A DNA stretch of 64,000 nucleotides. Source: Protonemura montana (taxonomy: Eukaryota > Arthropoda > Insecta > Plecoptera > Nemouridae). Positions 46,671 through 58,195 of the stretch are shown in pieces (the stretch's first letter is position 1; every line of letters begins with the position of its first letter). The notes below the pieces were generated by a model, which saw only the letters and a list, made by a program, of their open reading frames with translations, did not search any database and had not been told where the DNA came from. Location: assembly GCA_947568835.1 (NCBI GenBank), contig OX387608.1, forward strand, positions 10,516,001 to 10,580,000, read 5' to 3'. Both the position numbers and the translations under genes were made by a program.

Positions 46671-48029
46671 TAATTTTTGCATGCACCATCGTTTGAAGAA
46701 CCTAATATTTCCATCAGAAAAGCTGCGCTGTCCATGACATTGACGAAGCTACCATCTTCACAAGTCGTTAATAGAGTCATGAAAACTCAGACATTTTCCT
46801 CAGTTTTGGAGGAGACTGTAAAAGGTTTTCCCTCTTCACATAAAAAATGTGTGTTTAGGAAATGCGTCGGAGCAATAGATCACAGATTCGACACTTTAAT
46901 AACCAGCTATGCTTGTCCGTAACAGATGAGACCTGCGGTGAAACCTAGCTTCGGGACACAAGTTCGACCCCGGGACAAGGGTGTTTTCGCGTTCAAATGT
47001 CTTTGTCGCACGGGATAAGTTTGCCTACTTGACACTTTGTTTTGCGTATGACTTTACTGTACTAACAAAGCTCGGTTTAATGTCGTTGTAGTTGTAGTTG
47101 TAGTTTGTACTAGTTAAACGTACAATCATTTTTTTCACATATGTGTCTCAATTAAACATTACGTGATGTTTAGGAATCGAGTACAAGTCAAAGAATTGAT
47201 TACACTCGACATTCACTGGAAGATTCGGGAGAATTTTATCGAAAAAATCTAATGGGTGATTTCTTAAATTGTAATTAAATAGCGTATTAGCAGTTCGTTC
47301 ACAAAGGCAGTGGTATCAACCACTCCAGTGCAGGTATTTTAAGGATACAAAGAAAATCTAAGGTTATTTCAAAGTACACTAATTTTAACCCCAACCTTTT
47401 CATGCCGTTATTTCAATAAATTGCAAAAACTGCTTCACATTTTCAACCGTGTTATTCATAGAATATCACAGTGAAGTATACACAGTCCCCCTAAGCTATC
47501 GCCAAAGTCCTGGTGTCGGCTTCCTGGTCCAGCCGTCTACAGCGTGCTGCATCTTGGTGGAGGTGCCATGTCCCTGCTCTCGTCTGGATGAGGGAGGAAG
47601 AGAGGCTGTGGCGAGCTGAACCTTGGGAATGTCATGCAAGGAAAATTGAACGGGTTTGTTCCAAAAAACAAACGGTTTGACGAGGGAAAACATATCGTGG
47701 ACTACTTCGTCAGAATGGGTTAAACTTTTGTCAGAAAATCGATCTGTCTGTTTTTAACTAATTAGAAGTAGTATAGATATAGAACTTCTTAATTGTGTAC
47801 GTGGGTGGGTAATATATTTGAGTTTTAGTTACAGTGAGAGAACATAATTTTCTGCTAGAAGCGCCACCGGTCAGTATCTACTCTCGCGGGCTAGACCTTA
47901 AGGTGTGTTTTGTGGCCTTCAATACCTTTCATTCAATGCGACATACTTATAAGACTCAAAAGATTGCAATTGAGCTTATCAATTCAGCGATGCTACTTAG
48001 GTGTTGCGTTGAATCTAACGATACACACT

Positions 48030-48300
48030 GTAAGGTCGCTCTTGCGGTGACAATGTCCCCTCCTTACGCCACTGTTGTTAGGGGTCGCGGCGCTAGGACA
48101 ACCACGCGATGTTGGCGCGAGAGAAGGGGGGTGGTTAACACGACAGCGACACCATGTAAATGTTTTTCAAAATTTCTTTGCTCTAGCATCCCCCCCTTCC
48201 GTCCCATCCGCCCACAAGCTTGTTTTCTTCGCCCCCCCCCCCCCCGACACCCCACGCGTAAGCTGTCGGCGACGTTTTTTTTTCACACTAAGATCGATGC
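48030..48300. other. CpG-rich segment with C-run
   Basis: GC- and CpG-rich sequence (ggtcgcggcgctagg, cacgcgatgttggcgcg) is followed by a run of about 14 C at about 48230-48245. It is embedded in a 182-codon open frame (47834-48382) that shows no protein-like codon bias and reads through the homopolymer, so I do not call that frame a gene. It may mark a promoter for the small ORF at 48429. Confidence 0.3.
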
Positions 48301-48428
48301 ATGCTCTGGTATAACTAAGAAGATAAAGTCAACCAAGTTACCATGGTTACTTATTGGTGGTCGTCGTCGAGATGTTTTTTAGGCGTTGCTTTCGGCTTAA
48401 GGATCGCGCTCTTAAATATAGTTTTAAA

Positions 48429-48563
48429 ATGGCGACTGGAAAGGTGAAAAACACTCTGACGATGGCGAAAATGAAAATTCGAACTTTCACCTTGTCAAAT
48501 GTGAGGAAAATGTTTGGCGGCGACGATCAAGGGTTACTTTTGGGATCGTTGAGACATTCCTGA
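48429..48563 (+). CDS. candidate small ORF or first exon, 44 aa
   Basis: The ORF starts ATGGCG in a good context (ttaaaATGG) just downstream of a CpG-rich segment (about 48030-48300) and ends TGA. The product is basic in its first half (MATGKVKNTL, KMKIRTF) and ends GLLLGSLRHS. It is short, has no recognised domain and could be chance. An internal GTGAGG after codon 24 (TLSN|VRK) could serve as a donor, making this a first coding exon instead. Confidence 0.2.
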   Translation: MATGKVKNTLTMAKMKIRTFTLSNVRKMFGGDDQGLLLGSLRHS

Positions 48564-49461
48564 TTGTTTTATGAGAGGAATTGGGAACTGGGGGAATTTA
48601 GGCTGCTTTCGGGCTGTTTTCGTAGATTGTAGATTAGGGACAATGTTTGCATTATTTGGTTTACATTTCAATTGCATTGGAGTCGAAACTTAACTGGAGT
48701 AAAATATTTTGTCATTATTTTTGGGGGTGAGACGGGGGTAGGTATTTGGGGGCACTTAAAAATTAACATTAAATAAGGATTCCAGTGCTGTAATGACACT
48801 ATCATATTGATCTCATCGATATTATTAGATTAATCTTTTTAGAATTAAAATCAGACTGATCTTATTAATAGAACTTCTTAAAATGTGAATCTGATCATTC
48901 AAACAGGTCTTCAAATTCTCACAATAGAAAAGTGATAAAACCCAACTCAAGCGAAAGTTCAATCCCCAAAATATGCTCCACCTCACTCCCCTAAAAAAAA
49001 ACAGTTCTGCGCCTACCCTATCCAGCTCAAATTCAAATTTCCCTTCCTGCTAGAGCTTCCACACCCAGCCACCAGGCGTCCACCCGCGCCCCGTGCGGTC
49101 GGGATTGGCATTACTAATTGATTTATGTCACCGTTAGGACCTGAGTCTCGGTGTCAGTCGACTCATAAACAGAATCTCCGTTCGGTACCTCACATGCGTT
49201 TTGCTTTCTACGCTTGTGTGGATATACATTATTCAAAAAAAAAAAATCAAACGCTAGCGATTGCGCGCGAATTGGAAATTGAAAAAGATATCGTGGCGAT
49301 ATCAATTCCAAGCCAAAGTGAATTGTGTCACTGGCGTTTATTTTTGGGATGCTTGGGATTTTATTTTGTTCTAACTTTTGATTTGTACGTTGTTGCAATT
49401 TGAAAATACACACATACATGTGTTAAATCACGATACTATTCAGTATACAATATTTCAATGT

Positions 49462-49530
49462 TGATTATTTGAAATCTGATTTAAGTTGCAAATGCTTGCA
49501 ACAACCAAAGTATTTTATTATAAGGAACCC
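49462..49530 (-). mobile_element. tRNA-derived SINE tail fragment
   Basis: On the - strand it reads ttataataaaatactttg, then tgcaagcatttgcaacttaa and atcagatttc. That is the same tail with a diverged AATAAAATACCCC stretch. Confidence 0.45.
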
Positions 49531-49694
49531 CTTTTTTATTTTATTTTTGTTTGGGTTCCTATCCATTATTGAGAAAATGATTCATTCTTATTATTGTAAT
49601 AGCGAATTCTTGCAAATTAGGTAGATTGTCTTCGTCTTATAGACACAAGTACCGTACTTCCCATTCCTTTCTCGAATGTACCACCTCAACGCTA

Positions 49695-49925
49695 ATTTAA
49701 AAAATGTCTTTGCAGATTACTCGCATTTGAGACTGGTTTACACTCAAGCAATCTGTACTAACATTAATCTTAGCGATTGATAAACTTCGATCTTTTGATT
49801 CGTAATTATTTACTTAAGCAGTTTGTTGAAAAAGACGGCCGCAAGCGCCATCCGGTGGCACCTTATATGACCACGTTTTGCCGGCTCGTTTGCTCAGCAG
49901 AACGGTTAACATAACCGCTTTACTA
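49695..49925 (-). mobile_element. family X non-autonomous repeat, partial
   Basis: On the - strand it reads ctgctgagcaaacgagccgg, ggtgccaccggatggcgctt, gcggccgtctttttcaacaa and tctcaaatgcgagtaatctg, then ends. The 3' third with the CACCTAGTGAC block is missing. Confidence 0.68.
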
Positions 49926-50195
49926 TTTCTATAAGCTTACTGCTACTGCCATCTCACAAATGTGAACCCACAGACACATTTCCTATTAGCACAGTATTAG
50001 TCCAAAACATTTATGACAGTGACTTTGTTTTAATAATAAACTATAAAGTAAGTTAGTTAAAAAACAAATTTATCGACTATATTTTCACATAAATATATAA
50101 TTAACTGATTTGCTCAACAAAAAATTTTGGCCACTTGAAAGAACATGTTCTGACTTGTACCCCTAACAACTCCACACACTCATACAAGCGCTAGA

Positions 50196-50218
50196 CCCCC
50201 CCCCCCCCACCCCCCACC
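50196..50218 (+). repeat. C-run tract
   Basis: A run of C with one A, followed by cccccaccct; this is a G-run on the - strand. Confidence 0.8.
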
Positions 50219-50814
50219 CTTCACTCCTTAGTCGAGATCTGACAACGTTTCCCCCCTGACTATGTATGCAAGCCACCACACACGTCAAGCAGTCTTCTTG
50301 CTCTCTCCCTCCCACCACGCACTGACATCCTCCCCAACTCATTCCCTCTCACTCCCTCTCTCGACGTAGCCCATTTAAATTGATGAAAATCCAATTCGAT
50401 TTTCCTCTTGAAACTTTGTCCCTTCTTTCATCCCATTCCATTTTATCCTAGCATTCGACTCGTCTTCGCTTGTTCTTCACTGGTATTATCTTCTCAGTCC
50501 GCTTTTGAGTCGGTTCGTTTCGACTAATTGGCATTTTGCTATAAAGTCCTTTAAAAATTTAACCCGCTTCTTCACAATACGTGATTTCTCATAACTAATT
50601 CGAAAAATTGAATTTTTATTGAAGTGGCATCAACATCAATTTTCTCAGCAACAAAAAACTGTCCTCTACACCCATCAAAAATAAATAAAATCACACCTTT
50701 TCTCCTCATCAGTCTCATAATTCCCGTGACTATTAACTCATCAACTTGAATCGTTCCAATCACATTTCGATGATATTTCATCCGGTAGCCAGAAATATCA
50801 ACGGTCATTAACTG

Positions 50815-51130
50815 TAATTACTGTCTCATCACAGTCAGCCGCATTGCAATAGAAATGTAATTGCAACGTTACAGCCATGTATCAAGCTAACCTATAACGT
50901 GCAGTAGCCGCTGTCCGCATCTGGAATACCTGCGCATGTGAACGAACAATGAAGTGTAATTTGTCATCATTGTCCCGTATCTAATTGCGCCTGGCATTTG
51001 CTACAATTCTCTTTTCACCCCAATCGTAATCGCCGTTATGATAATCGTCGCGCGGATTGTAATTATTTCAATCTCTAATTGGATGTAATAATCATTTTCA
51101 GGCGAGCAGCTTTGTGACGTGGATAAATTT
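50815..51130. other. candidate conserved regulatory DNA
   Basis: It contains tctaattgcgcctggcattt, caatcgtaatcgccgtta, cgcgcggattgtaattattt and ctctaattggatgtaataat. It is noncoding and immediately upstream of the 114-bp array at 51238. Confidence 0.25.
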
Positions 51131-51237
51131 TATATACCTATGGGTGTGCTTACCTGTGCCTGTGCTATACTGTGTTAAAACTAGATGAGTGAAAAAAAAA
51201 CAATGAGAAAATATTTTCTACCATTTCATGCAGGTAA

Positions 51238-51555
51238 TAAGAAAGCAGAATTGAGAAGCTTTATCAGGTGATCTCAGCATCCCCATAGCTACCAAACGTT
51301 GAATCAACCATTGAAATTCCTATGCTAGGCCAGGATATACCCGTGGTAACATAAGATAGCAGAATTGAGAAGCTCTGTCAGGTGATCTCAGCATCTCCAT
51401 GGCTACCAAACGTTGAATCTACCATTGAACCTCCTATGCTAGGCCAGGATATACCCGTGGTAACATAAGAAAGCAGAATTGAGAAGCTCTGTCAGGTGAT
51501 CTCAGCATCTCCATGGCTACCAAACGTTGAATCTACCATTGAACCTCCCATGCTT
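51238..51555 (-). repeat. 114-bp tandem repeat, three copies, inverted relative to 18.5 kb
   Basis: Units start at about 51238, 51352 and 51466. Each contains agcagaattgagaagctctg, tcaggtgatctcagcatctc, catggctaccaaacgttgaa, and (except the last) gccaggatatacccgtggta. The second and third copies are nearly identical, which points to recent local duplication. Confidence 0.9.
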
Positions 51556-53518
51556 GAGAGAATTTATTGTTTATGAGTAAAATGGTACGAAAAGACTGAG
51601 ACTTCATACCTTAATTGTTAATAACATTATTTATACCATGATTAGCTTCTTACAATATAAAGCATACACTATGACATTACCTATTGGTGAACGAGGAATA
51701 TTATATGTATCTATCAAAAATCTATCAAAACCACAGCGGGTTTAAAAATCATTTTCATCATTTAAATTGAATAAGCTGGACCGCATACAGCTTCTCAGCT
51801 GATCTTCTTACAGTGAGGTGTAAGTAATATTCAAATGTGTGATATTAGCAATGTGAATGAATCTGGTCGCTGCCAGATAAAGAGCTCGTCCACGCGAACA
51901 CGTCGCGAACGACCGTCTCGTTCAATATTTTCTATAAAGATCTTTATTACCTTTGCATTCGTACGGGCTCTTTGAATTTGCCTAGTTCGTCGCAGCCCTT
52001 CCCGATAGTGTCCACTGGTCAACGCCAAGCGTGGAAGCTGCCCTAATGCTCGCTCAGATGCACGCTATATATATATATGCTTTCAATGTGTCACGACTTC
52101 ATTACTTTTCAGATTTTTGCTAGCTTCACATCGTCTTTCGTTTTCGCGGACGGAGATGGTATTGAGTTATATAAGATTATTTGCACGTCAATGCTTCTAT
52201 GAGTTACGTCAATGTTGGCATCCTTGAATAGGTTTCTGTCGTCCGAGCGTTTTGGATCTAGTTCCGAATCGAAAGATTTTTTTTTGACACTGACGAAAAA
52301 ATCGATATATTAGGTACACAAAATTTTCTGATGGGATTATTTTAAATTAATAAGTAGCCCATGAGAATTTGTTTGGTTTCGATTTTCTTAGCTTTTGATA
52401 TTACACCCTTGAAAAAAAATTTGGTATTGAGTTGAAACCGCTCCATTATTTAGCTATTCATTTCGTTATGGCCAATTTTACAATGCTAGTCTAAAAAGAT
52501 TCACAGCCAATCAGACATTTTGGAATTCATCTTCAACAATTACACGTTTCTCTGTTGGACTAAAAAAAAAAAAAAAAAAATCACAAAATATGACCTATCT
52601 TGTTTATTTTTTGTACAAAAATCACACCATCGACAATAATAATAAATTCAGGTCATCACACACAAAAAAAAAACGTCCCATCCAAATCATCGTCGAAGTC
52701 AATGCAACTCCCTACGAACGATATCGCAGCATTTCTTACCTCCACCCTTATCTAGTCGCCACCACCCTCCCAGAAGATACATCACACTATATTGGCCCGT
52801 ATTTCCATATTAGACCCTGAGGTAGGAGACGTCCACGCGTCACAAATAAAACAAACAAAAAAAAAACCGAATACCTCCTCGGCGTATCCATATCTTATAT
52901 TTCCATCTGATATCAAAATATAAGACGAGCAAATCTCGTGCCCATAATAACTCATCGTATGCGGTGGCCATCCTCGGTTTCGATCTCGGGCCTCTAGGTT
53001 CAACCCATCAGATGGAGCTATTGGAATTGCTGGCTACATGTATTTGAAAGGGAGATGAGATCTCGGACGTTGGGGGGTGTGGGCGACGTCGGTCTCACCA
53101 CGTCGCGACGGGAGGAAGGGGGTGTTCGACGCCCAAGCGTCGTTATTTGCATACCATTATCTATAAGCCTGTTCACGTGCCCTGCTATTCGAAGAAACGT
53201 CTTAAAATTCATGGAGATTTTGCTTTTTATTCGTTTTCGTTGCTGGACGTCTTTTTTTTGGTTTGTTTTATTGGTAGTGTTGTTTTGTTAGATAGGCACA
53301 CGTTTTTGATTGGAGGCGTAACGATAGTAAATTTGGAAGTACATTTTAGGATGTCAGTTAGTTTACTTATTTAACAGCAACGCATTGTAGTACATTGGGA
53401 AAATGCTTAAAATTTCTTTGGCCAACTTTTGTATACTTTTGTCTAGCAGGACTGCTCTAACCCTTGAAGAAGTAGCTAGTGCATGTTACCAAACGTCGGG
53501 AAATTTAGTAGCCCTTTA

Positions 53519-53602
53519 CTTAGCAATCAAAACCCAGTTCAAATAGTTTGTCTTAAAACTAGTGCTAAGGATAAATCAAGTAGACATGAGTCTAAAAACC
53601 AA
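53519..53602 (+). repeat. family Y module upstream of tRNA-like SINE
   Basis: It contains ttagcaatcaaaacccagtt, aaactagtgctaagg and aagtagacatgagtctaaaa. It is about 85% identical by eye to 26384-26468, and its end is shared with 61345-61375. Here it directly precedes the tRNA-like head. Confidence 0.65.
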
Positions 53603-53619
53603 CACTAAAATCGTCTCCA

Positions 53620-53745
53620 CAAGCCAGTGTTCAAATAGCTCAATGGTTCAGAGCAACACCCGCGATTGGTGCAGATCGGGTTCAAGTCTGCGTTTGGGCA
53701 TCAATTTTTGAGACGGTTATAGTGTTGTTAATAATAAAATCAAGC
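53620..53745 (+). mobile_element. tRNA-derived SINE, 3'-shortened
   Basis: It contains CAAATAGCTCAATGGTTCAG, agatcgggttcaagtctg and gagacggttatagtgt. It ends at TTAATAATAAAATC without the GCATTGCAAGC tail. It is preceded by the family Y module at 53519-53602. Confidence 0.75.
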
Positions 53746-55255
53746 GTATTTTTGGAGGTAACTTGAGCACTGCTAGTTCAATTTGAACCAAACACCGAGT
53801 ATCCAGAGAACGATTAAAAAGATTGATTGTTTTAATAGTGCGTTGTACTTGATTGCAGTGCCACTTAGACTGATGCTGTGCCGTTTGTTTGTTCAGCCCA
53901 GTTGCTGTACGCCCTGCCTCGCGTTCCGACCGATGGGGGGGTGGAGTACCCCGGGGAGGGGTTGAAGGCCCCTGGAGCGACCACCACCTGTGACCTACCG
54001 AATTAATCGGTGAGTTCTTCGAGCCTTGCATTTGTATCAAACCCATGGTGTGCCCGAGCAATCAAGACACGGCGACGATTGCTTTGGTTTTTGAAAGCCA
54101 AAGAAAGGCACTTTTTACTCGAGCTTTTGTGAAGTGTGAAACGAATTTCAATTGCTCATTTAGGTGCACCTTTTAATTTATATTTTTCGCAGCAAAAGTA
54201 TTTTTTTTCAGGTCACACTTACTTCTTGTATTTGGTAGCACAATAAACAATTGGCTTTTTGTCTCCTTCGATAGACAACAAGTGCTTAGTTATTTTTTAG
54301 TTTTCTCTTATATTTTACTGAGAACTTTCAAAGTATCTACATCAATTGAATGTAACCTTTGGAATTTGTATAAACAAAGGTCTATCAAAGTGTACACAGA
54401 TCACTCAGAAACAATCTCCCGGCTCATCTGGTGGTACCTTTGATGAAACCTCACCACGTTCTAATTTGTTTTGCCTTTTATCTTCGACTGATATCTAATT
54501 CCTAGCATGGCATCGGCTCAGCGTCTTGTATAATTGATCTTTGCTTTGGGTTGGTCTATCCTAGTCGATGGTAGGTACTGACTGATCCAGAGGTAATCAA
54601 TTACAAGTACAACAAAGGTGAATTCCATTACTCCGTCTTGGAATGAGTTTAGTTAGAGGCGTCGTCATAGATCCAATTATTTGGCGATTAGGTATTACAT
54701 GTTGTCATGGAACACTCAAATGAGAGTGTAAATTTTAAAAGTAGAGAACTGGAGATACCTACTCCATCTTTATTATAAATTACCTGTTTGTTGAAAAATC
54801 TCTCCTTCCAATTGAGTATATCATGTTTGCTAAGCAAGAAGAACTGCAGGTCTTAAAAGAGTTTCTTTGTTTCTTCCTATCTCGGTAGATATGCAAAGAT
54901 ACCCAAGAAAAATCCATGAATATTAATCCAGGAAGAAAAACTGCGATGCTTCTTTTAAGTTGATGTATTTTCCTGGAAAATAAGTTGCTTCATTTCCATT
55001 GGACAGTGTTGGCGTTTTCAGCTTTCTAGCGCAAATAACACGTAGGTACACGTTGGGTAATTCTAACTATTGATTTTTAACTTAACATTTTTGATTTCGT
55101 CATTGCGCGCATTTTTTTCTGTGTGGCCGAGATGCTCCGTTTCTTATTTTTAAGCTCAGTGGAAATATGAAAATTCTAAGATTGGAAACGAAATTTTACG
55201 AGAAAAAGTTCAAAACTAAGTATTTGTTGTAGCTTGTTTTCAGACAATCTAACTG

Positions 55256-55639
55256 ATTGATTTGTGGGGTTTAACGACGCACTGTGACACTGGTTTAATC
55301 ATGTATGTGGATGATGATGAACCTAGCCTAGACTAGAAGGGAGGAGGGAAAACCCGATGCAGGTACGGATAACCTACTCCTGACGAAGAGCATCAATGAG
55401 ACCACCGGCATGGTCCCCATAGATGGTACAACTCGACAAACAGATATCCATTCTGTCTAGAGAGGTTTATAAGCAAGGCGAATGAAGTTTCTGTACTAAA
55501 TTTCATCCCTCCAACCTCTCTCCCAAACAGAACTGGTCACGTGTATGATGGTCACCCATCCAATACCTGACACAGAGCAGTGTTGCTTTACTTCGGTGAT
55601 CCCACGAGAACCGTAGTTTCCAACACGCCAAACCGTTCG
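55256..55639 (-). mobile_element. 5S-derived SINE
   Basis: On the - strand it starts gaacggtttggcgtgttgga and has accgaagtaaagcaacactg, ggatgggtgaccatcatac and a diverged core. It ends GTGCGTCGTTAAACCCCACA plus AATCAATCA. It is nearly full length, with several small deletions near the tail. Confidence 0.83.
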
Positions 55640-58065
55640 TTGATTGAACAAGTATATTGATTACATATTTGTACGCGAATCTTTAAAACACTTACCTACA
55701 TAACACCCATGTTACAATATCAATTTAGAAAGTGTCCACCCACCCATGAAACTTCCCAAACCACCACCCATTGTCGCTAGCGTTAAATGTCTGTCACCTC
55801 ATCTTGCCCACTTCCCCATCAAGTCAGGAATTTTCTAGCCATGAGCCAACATCGCGCTATAGAATACCGCTGATGAGTTATGTTATGAGCCACACTGGTT
55901 TATTCGATGCCCGGTGAGGGATGTTTCGATTGACAGACGCCATGCATCATCCGGGCCCGATCCCGACCACAGATTACAGAATCCTTCGACAAGAATGCAG
56001 ATCCGATATCGCTGCGGTCGCGAAGAATTAGATACCTCTGTGTAAGAATTTCAGAGTTAATTCTTGGAACGCGAGAATGTCGAGGTATTTTGAAAGTTTT
56101 ATTGATTATTCATTAGAGAGGTTTATTCGATCTGCTACTCGTGATAAACGGTTGGTTTATTGTTTGGTTTCTTTTTTTTGGTACATTGGAGCCGTTGTAT
56201 GGGTTTTTTTTTCTTTGGATAGAGGGTTGTTTCTTGTTCGGGGGTAGTAAGTCTATGTTAGCCTCTACGCTACGGTAATTAGTTAAAAGTCGGATCAATA
56301 ACGAAGAAAAATGGGCGGATGGAAGGAAAAGTAATGAAAATTCAGGAGTTTCTCTCGCTGGAATTTACTGACAGAGCTTTAGGAAATAAGCATTCCTGAG
56401 CTTTATGTATACCAAAATTTAAGTGATTTTTTTACATTGTCTTGACATTTTTTTTTGTTAGCTTTCTTTTTTCCTAAGTTGTCTAAAGATAATAACCAGG
56501 ATAAATATTATCGTAGTCTATAATAATGGAACACTTGGTTCGCTTTACAACAAAGCAATATAGCAATCTAGCAGTTTTAAAAGAAAAGCTATCACCCCAA
56601 ACAACCCCCATCTTATGATGGGCCGGGAGAATTTTAGAGCAATCTTCTAAAATTATAAAGACGAGAATGATTTCCTCGATCTTCATTGTTCCCTTGATTC
56701 TTCTTTCCATCCGTCCCTTTCCATTTCGTTTTTCAAGATACTAATTCGCTTCCTTTCTTCGTTTCTTTCATCCATTACGAAAAGATATTTCAAAGTTAGA
56801 TGTTTAATGACCTTACAAAATTTCGCTATGTTTTTATGTACTCATCTTATATCTAAGAAGTCATTTTTTTTTCTTTTACTTCGGTCCTCTCAGCTTTGAA
56901 AAGAGTATCTTTTCCAGTGGAAAGTTTTAATATTTTCTTTTCGTCTTGAAGCTCTTCATTGGCATAATAACAATATTGTGTATATTATACTTTTTGATGA
57001 AACTTGAGAATAGATTTTTCAGTCGGGTCTAGATTTGATAAAGAAAAGAGTTTTCAATGCACGACCCAATGAACTAATGAAGTTCACCAAGAGAAACTCG
57101 TTCTCATCCGAGTTTTTTTTTTTCTTTCTTTTTGGTTTGATCATTCTTGTAGCGGGTTACTGGCAAACTAGCTTGAGATTGGCCAGGCGTTAATGAACAC
57201 AAATCACAAAACATTTCATTGTCGCTTTTTTTGTTTTTACAAATATAACCAGTGTGAAAACACGGTTACCTTAAAAAAACTTTTTGAATGACGGAAACTC
57301 CCGTGTTTGGTGCTATGAGATAAGAAAAAAAATTCTGAGACAGAACGTAAACTTTTGAAATCATATTATTTCCTCATAGGTATCGTTAAAATCATGGAAA
57401 ATCATTTCATTTGAGTTCCACAAACAACGTCGCGATAAAATCAATGTTAACTGGGAGTTAAATAATTACATCTAAAAGCTATAATCACTTCAAACCTAAC
57501 CAAACATCTAAAAGCTTTCTTCCGCTTTCCCATCAAACCGTCCAATTGAAACCAACTAACCGAAGAAGAACAAAACTCTGCCAGCATAATTCAGAGACTT
57601 GGTAATAAAACAGGTCCCCAGACCGAATGGTCACAAGCACACACTGTTGTTCTTTTTCGACAACGTGCTCTGCCAGCGGGGCAGCTCCTTTGGTCGCCGC
57701 CGTGCGACCGTCTACCCCGACTTATGGGCGTCGCGGCGCCCTCCTGTGGCGTCGTCAATGTCCCACAGAAGCGCGGGCTGCTTGACGATTTACCTGGTAT
57801 TGAGTAGTGGAAAGGTTACGCTCATATGTTTGGATATGAATTGTTCATGAGTGTCGGCGAACTGGAGGTGGAAAATAACTGCTAAGTTAAACTTTTATTT
57901 GATACTTATTTCCATTCACAATTAAAATTTTGAATTAGTGTTAATTAAAGGTAAGATTTACTGTTATGGGACACTAGTTTTTATAAAATCTACTATCTAC
58001 AATAAAATAAATACAAAGTTAAATTTCAATCTTTGAGGTAAACGCTAATAAAGATATTGATTTGG
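55640..58065. other. no gene seen; spacer with one GC-rich patch
   Basis: A balanced, CpG-containing patch lies at 55855-56060 (ccgggcccgatcccgaccac, gatatcgctgcggtcgcg). The rest is T-rich spacer apart from the CpG segment at 57640. Confidence 0.35.
57640..57800. other. CpG-rich segment, possible exon
   Basis: agcggggcagctcctttggt, cgccgccgtgcgaccgtcta and gcgtcgcggcgccctcctgt give one of the highest GC contents in the window. On the - strand, atgagcgtaacctttccact then actcaataccag|gtaaat looks like an ATG-initiated short exon ending in a good donor, but this is only a motif-level observation. Confidence 0.3.
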
Positions 58066-58069
58066 CGTA

Positions 58070-58195
58070 CACCAGCGTCAAATGCGAGTAATCTGCGAGA
58101 AATAAGGAAATTAAATGTTGAAACACTCGAAACGACGGTGACTTCTCTTTGAAAATTTTCCATTTTTGCCCGTAAAGTCATTTAACGGCCTTTTT
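58070..58195 (+). mobile_element. family X non-autonomous repeat, 3' fragment
   Basis: Only the caaatgcgagtaatctgcga, gaaataaggaaattaaatg, actcgaaacgacggtgactt and ccatttttgcccgtaaagtc blocks are present. Confidence 0.62.

Noticed and set aside
47496-47693. - strand frame ending KMQHAVDGWTRKPTPGLWR, considered as a retrotransposon pol fragment
   Set aside because: No recognisable RT, endonuclease or integrase motif; the resemblance is too weak to call.
47834-48382. 182-codon open frame on the + strand, the longest in the window
   Set aside because: It reads through a CpG-rich block and a run of C, has no codon bias or protein-like pattern and a non-ATG-favoured start; the antisense is also open. 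Probably a low-complexity artefact.
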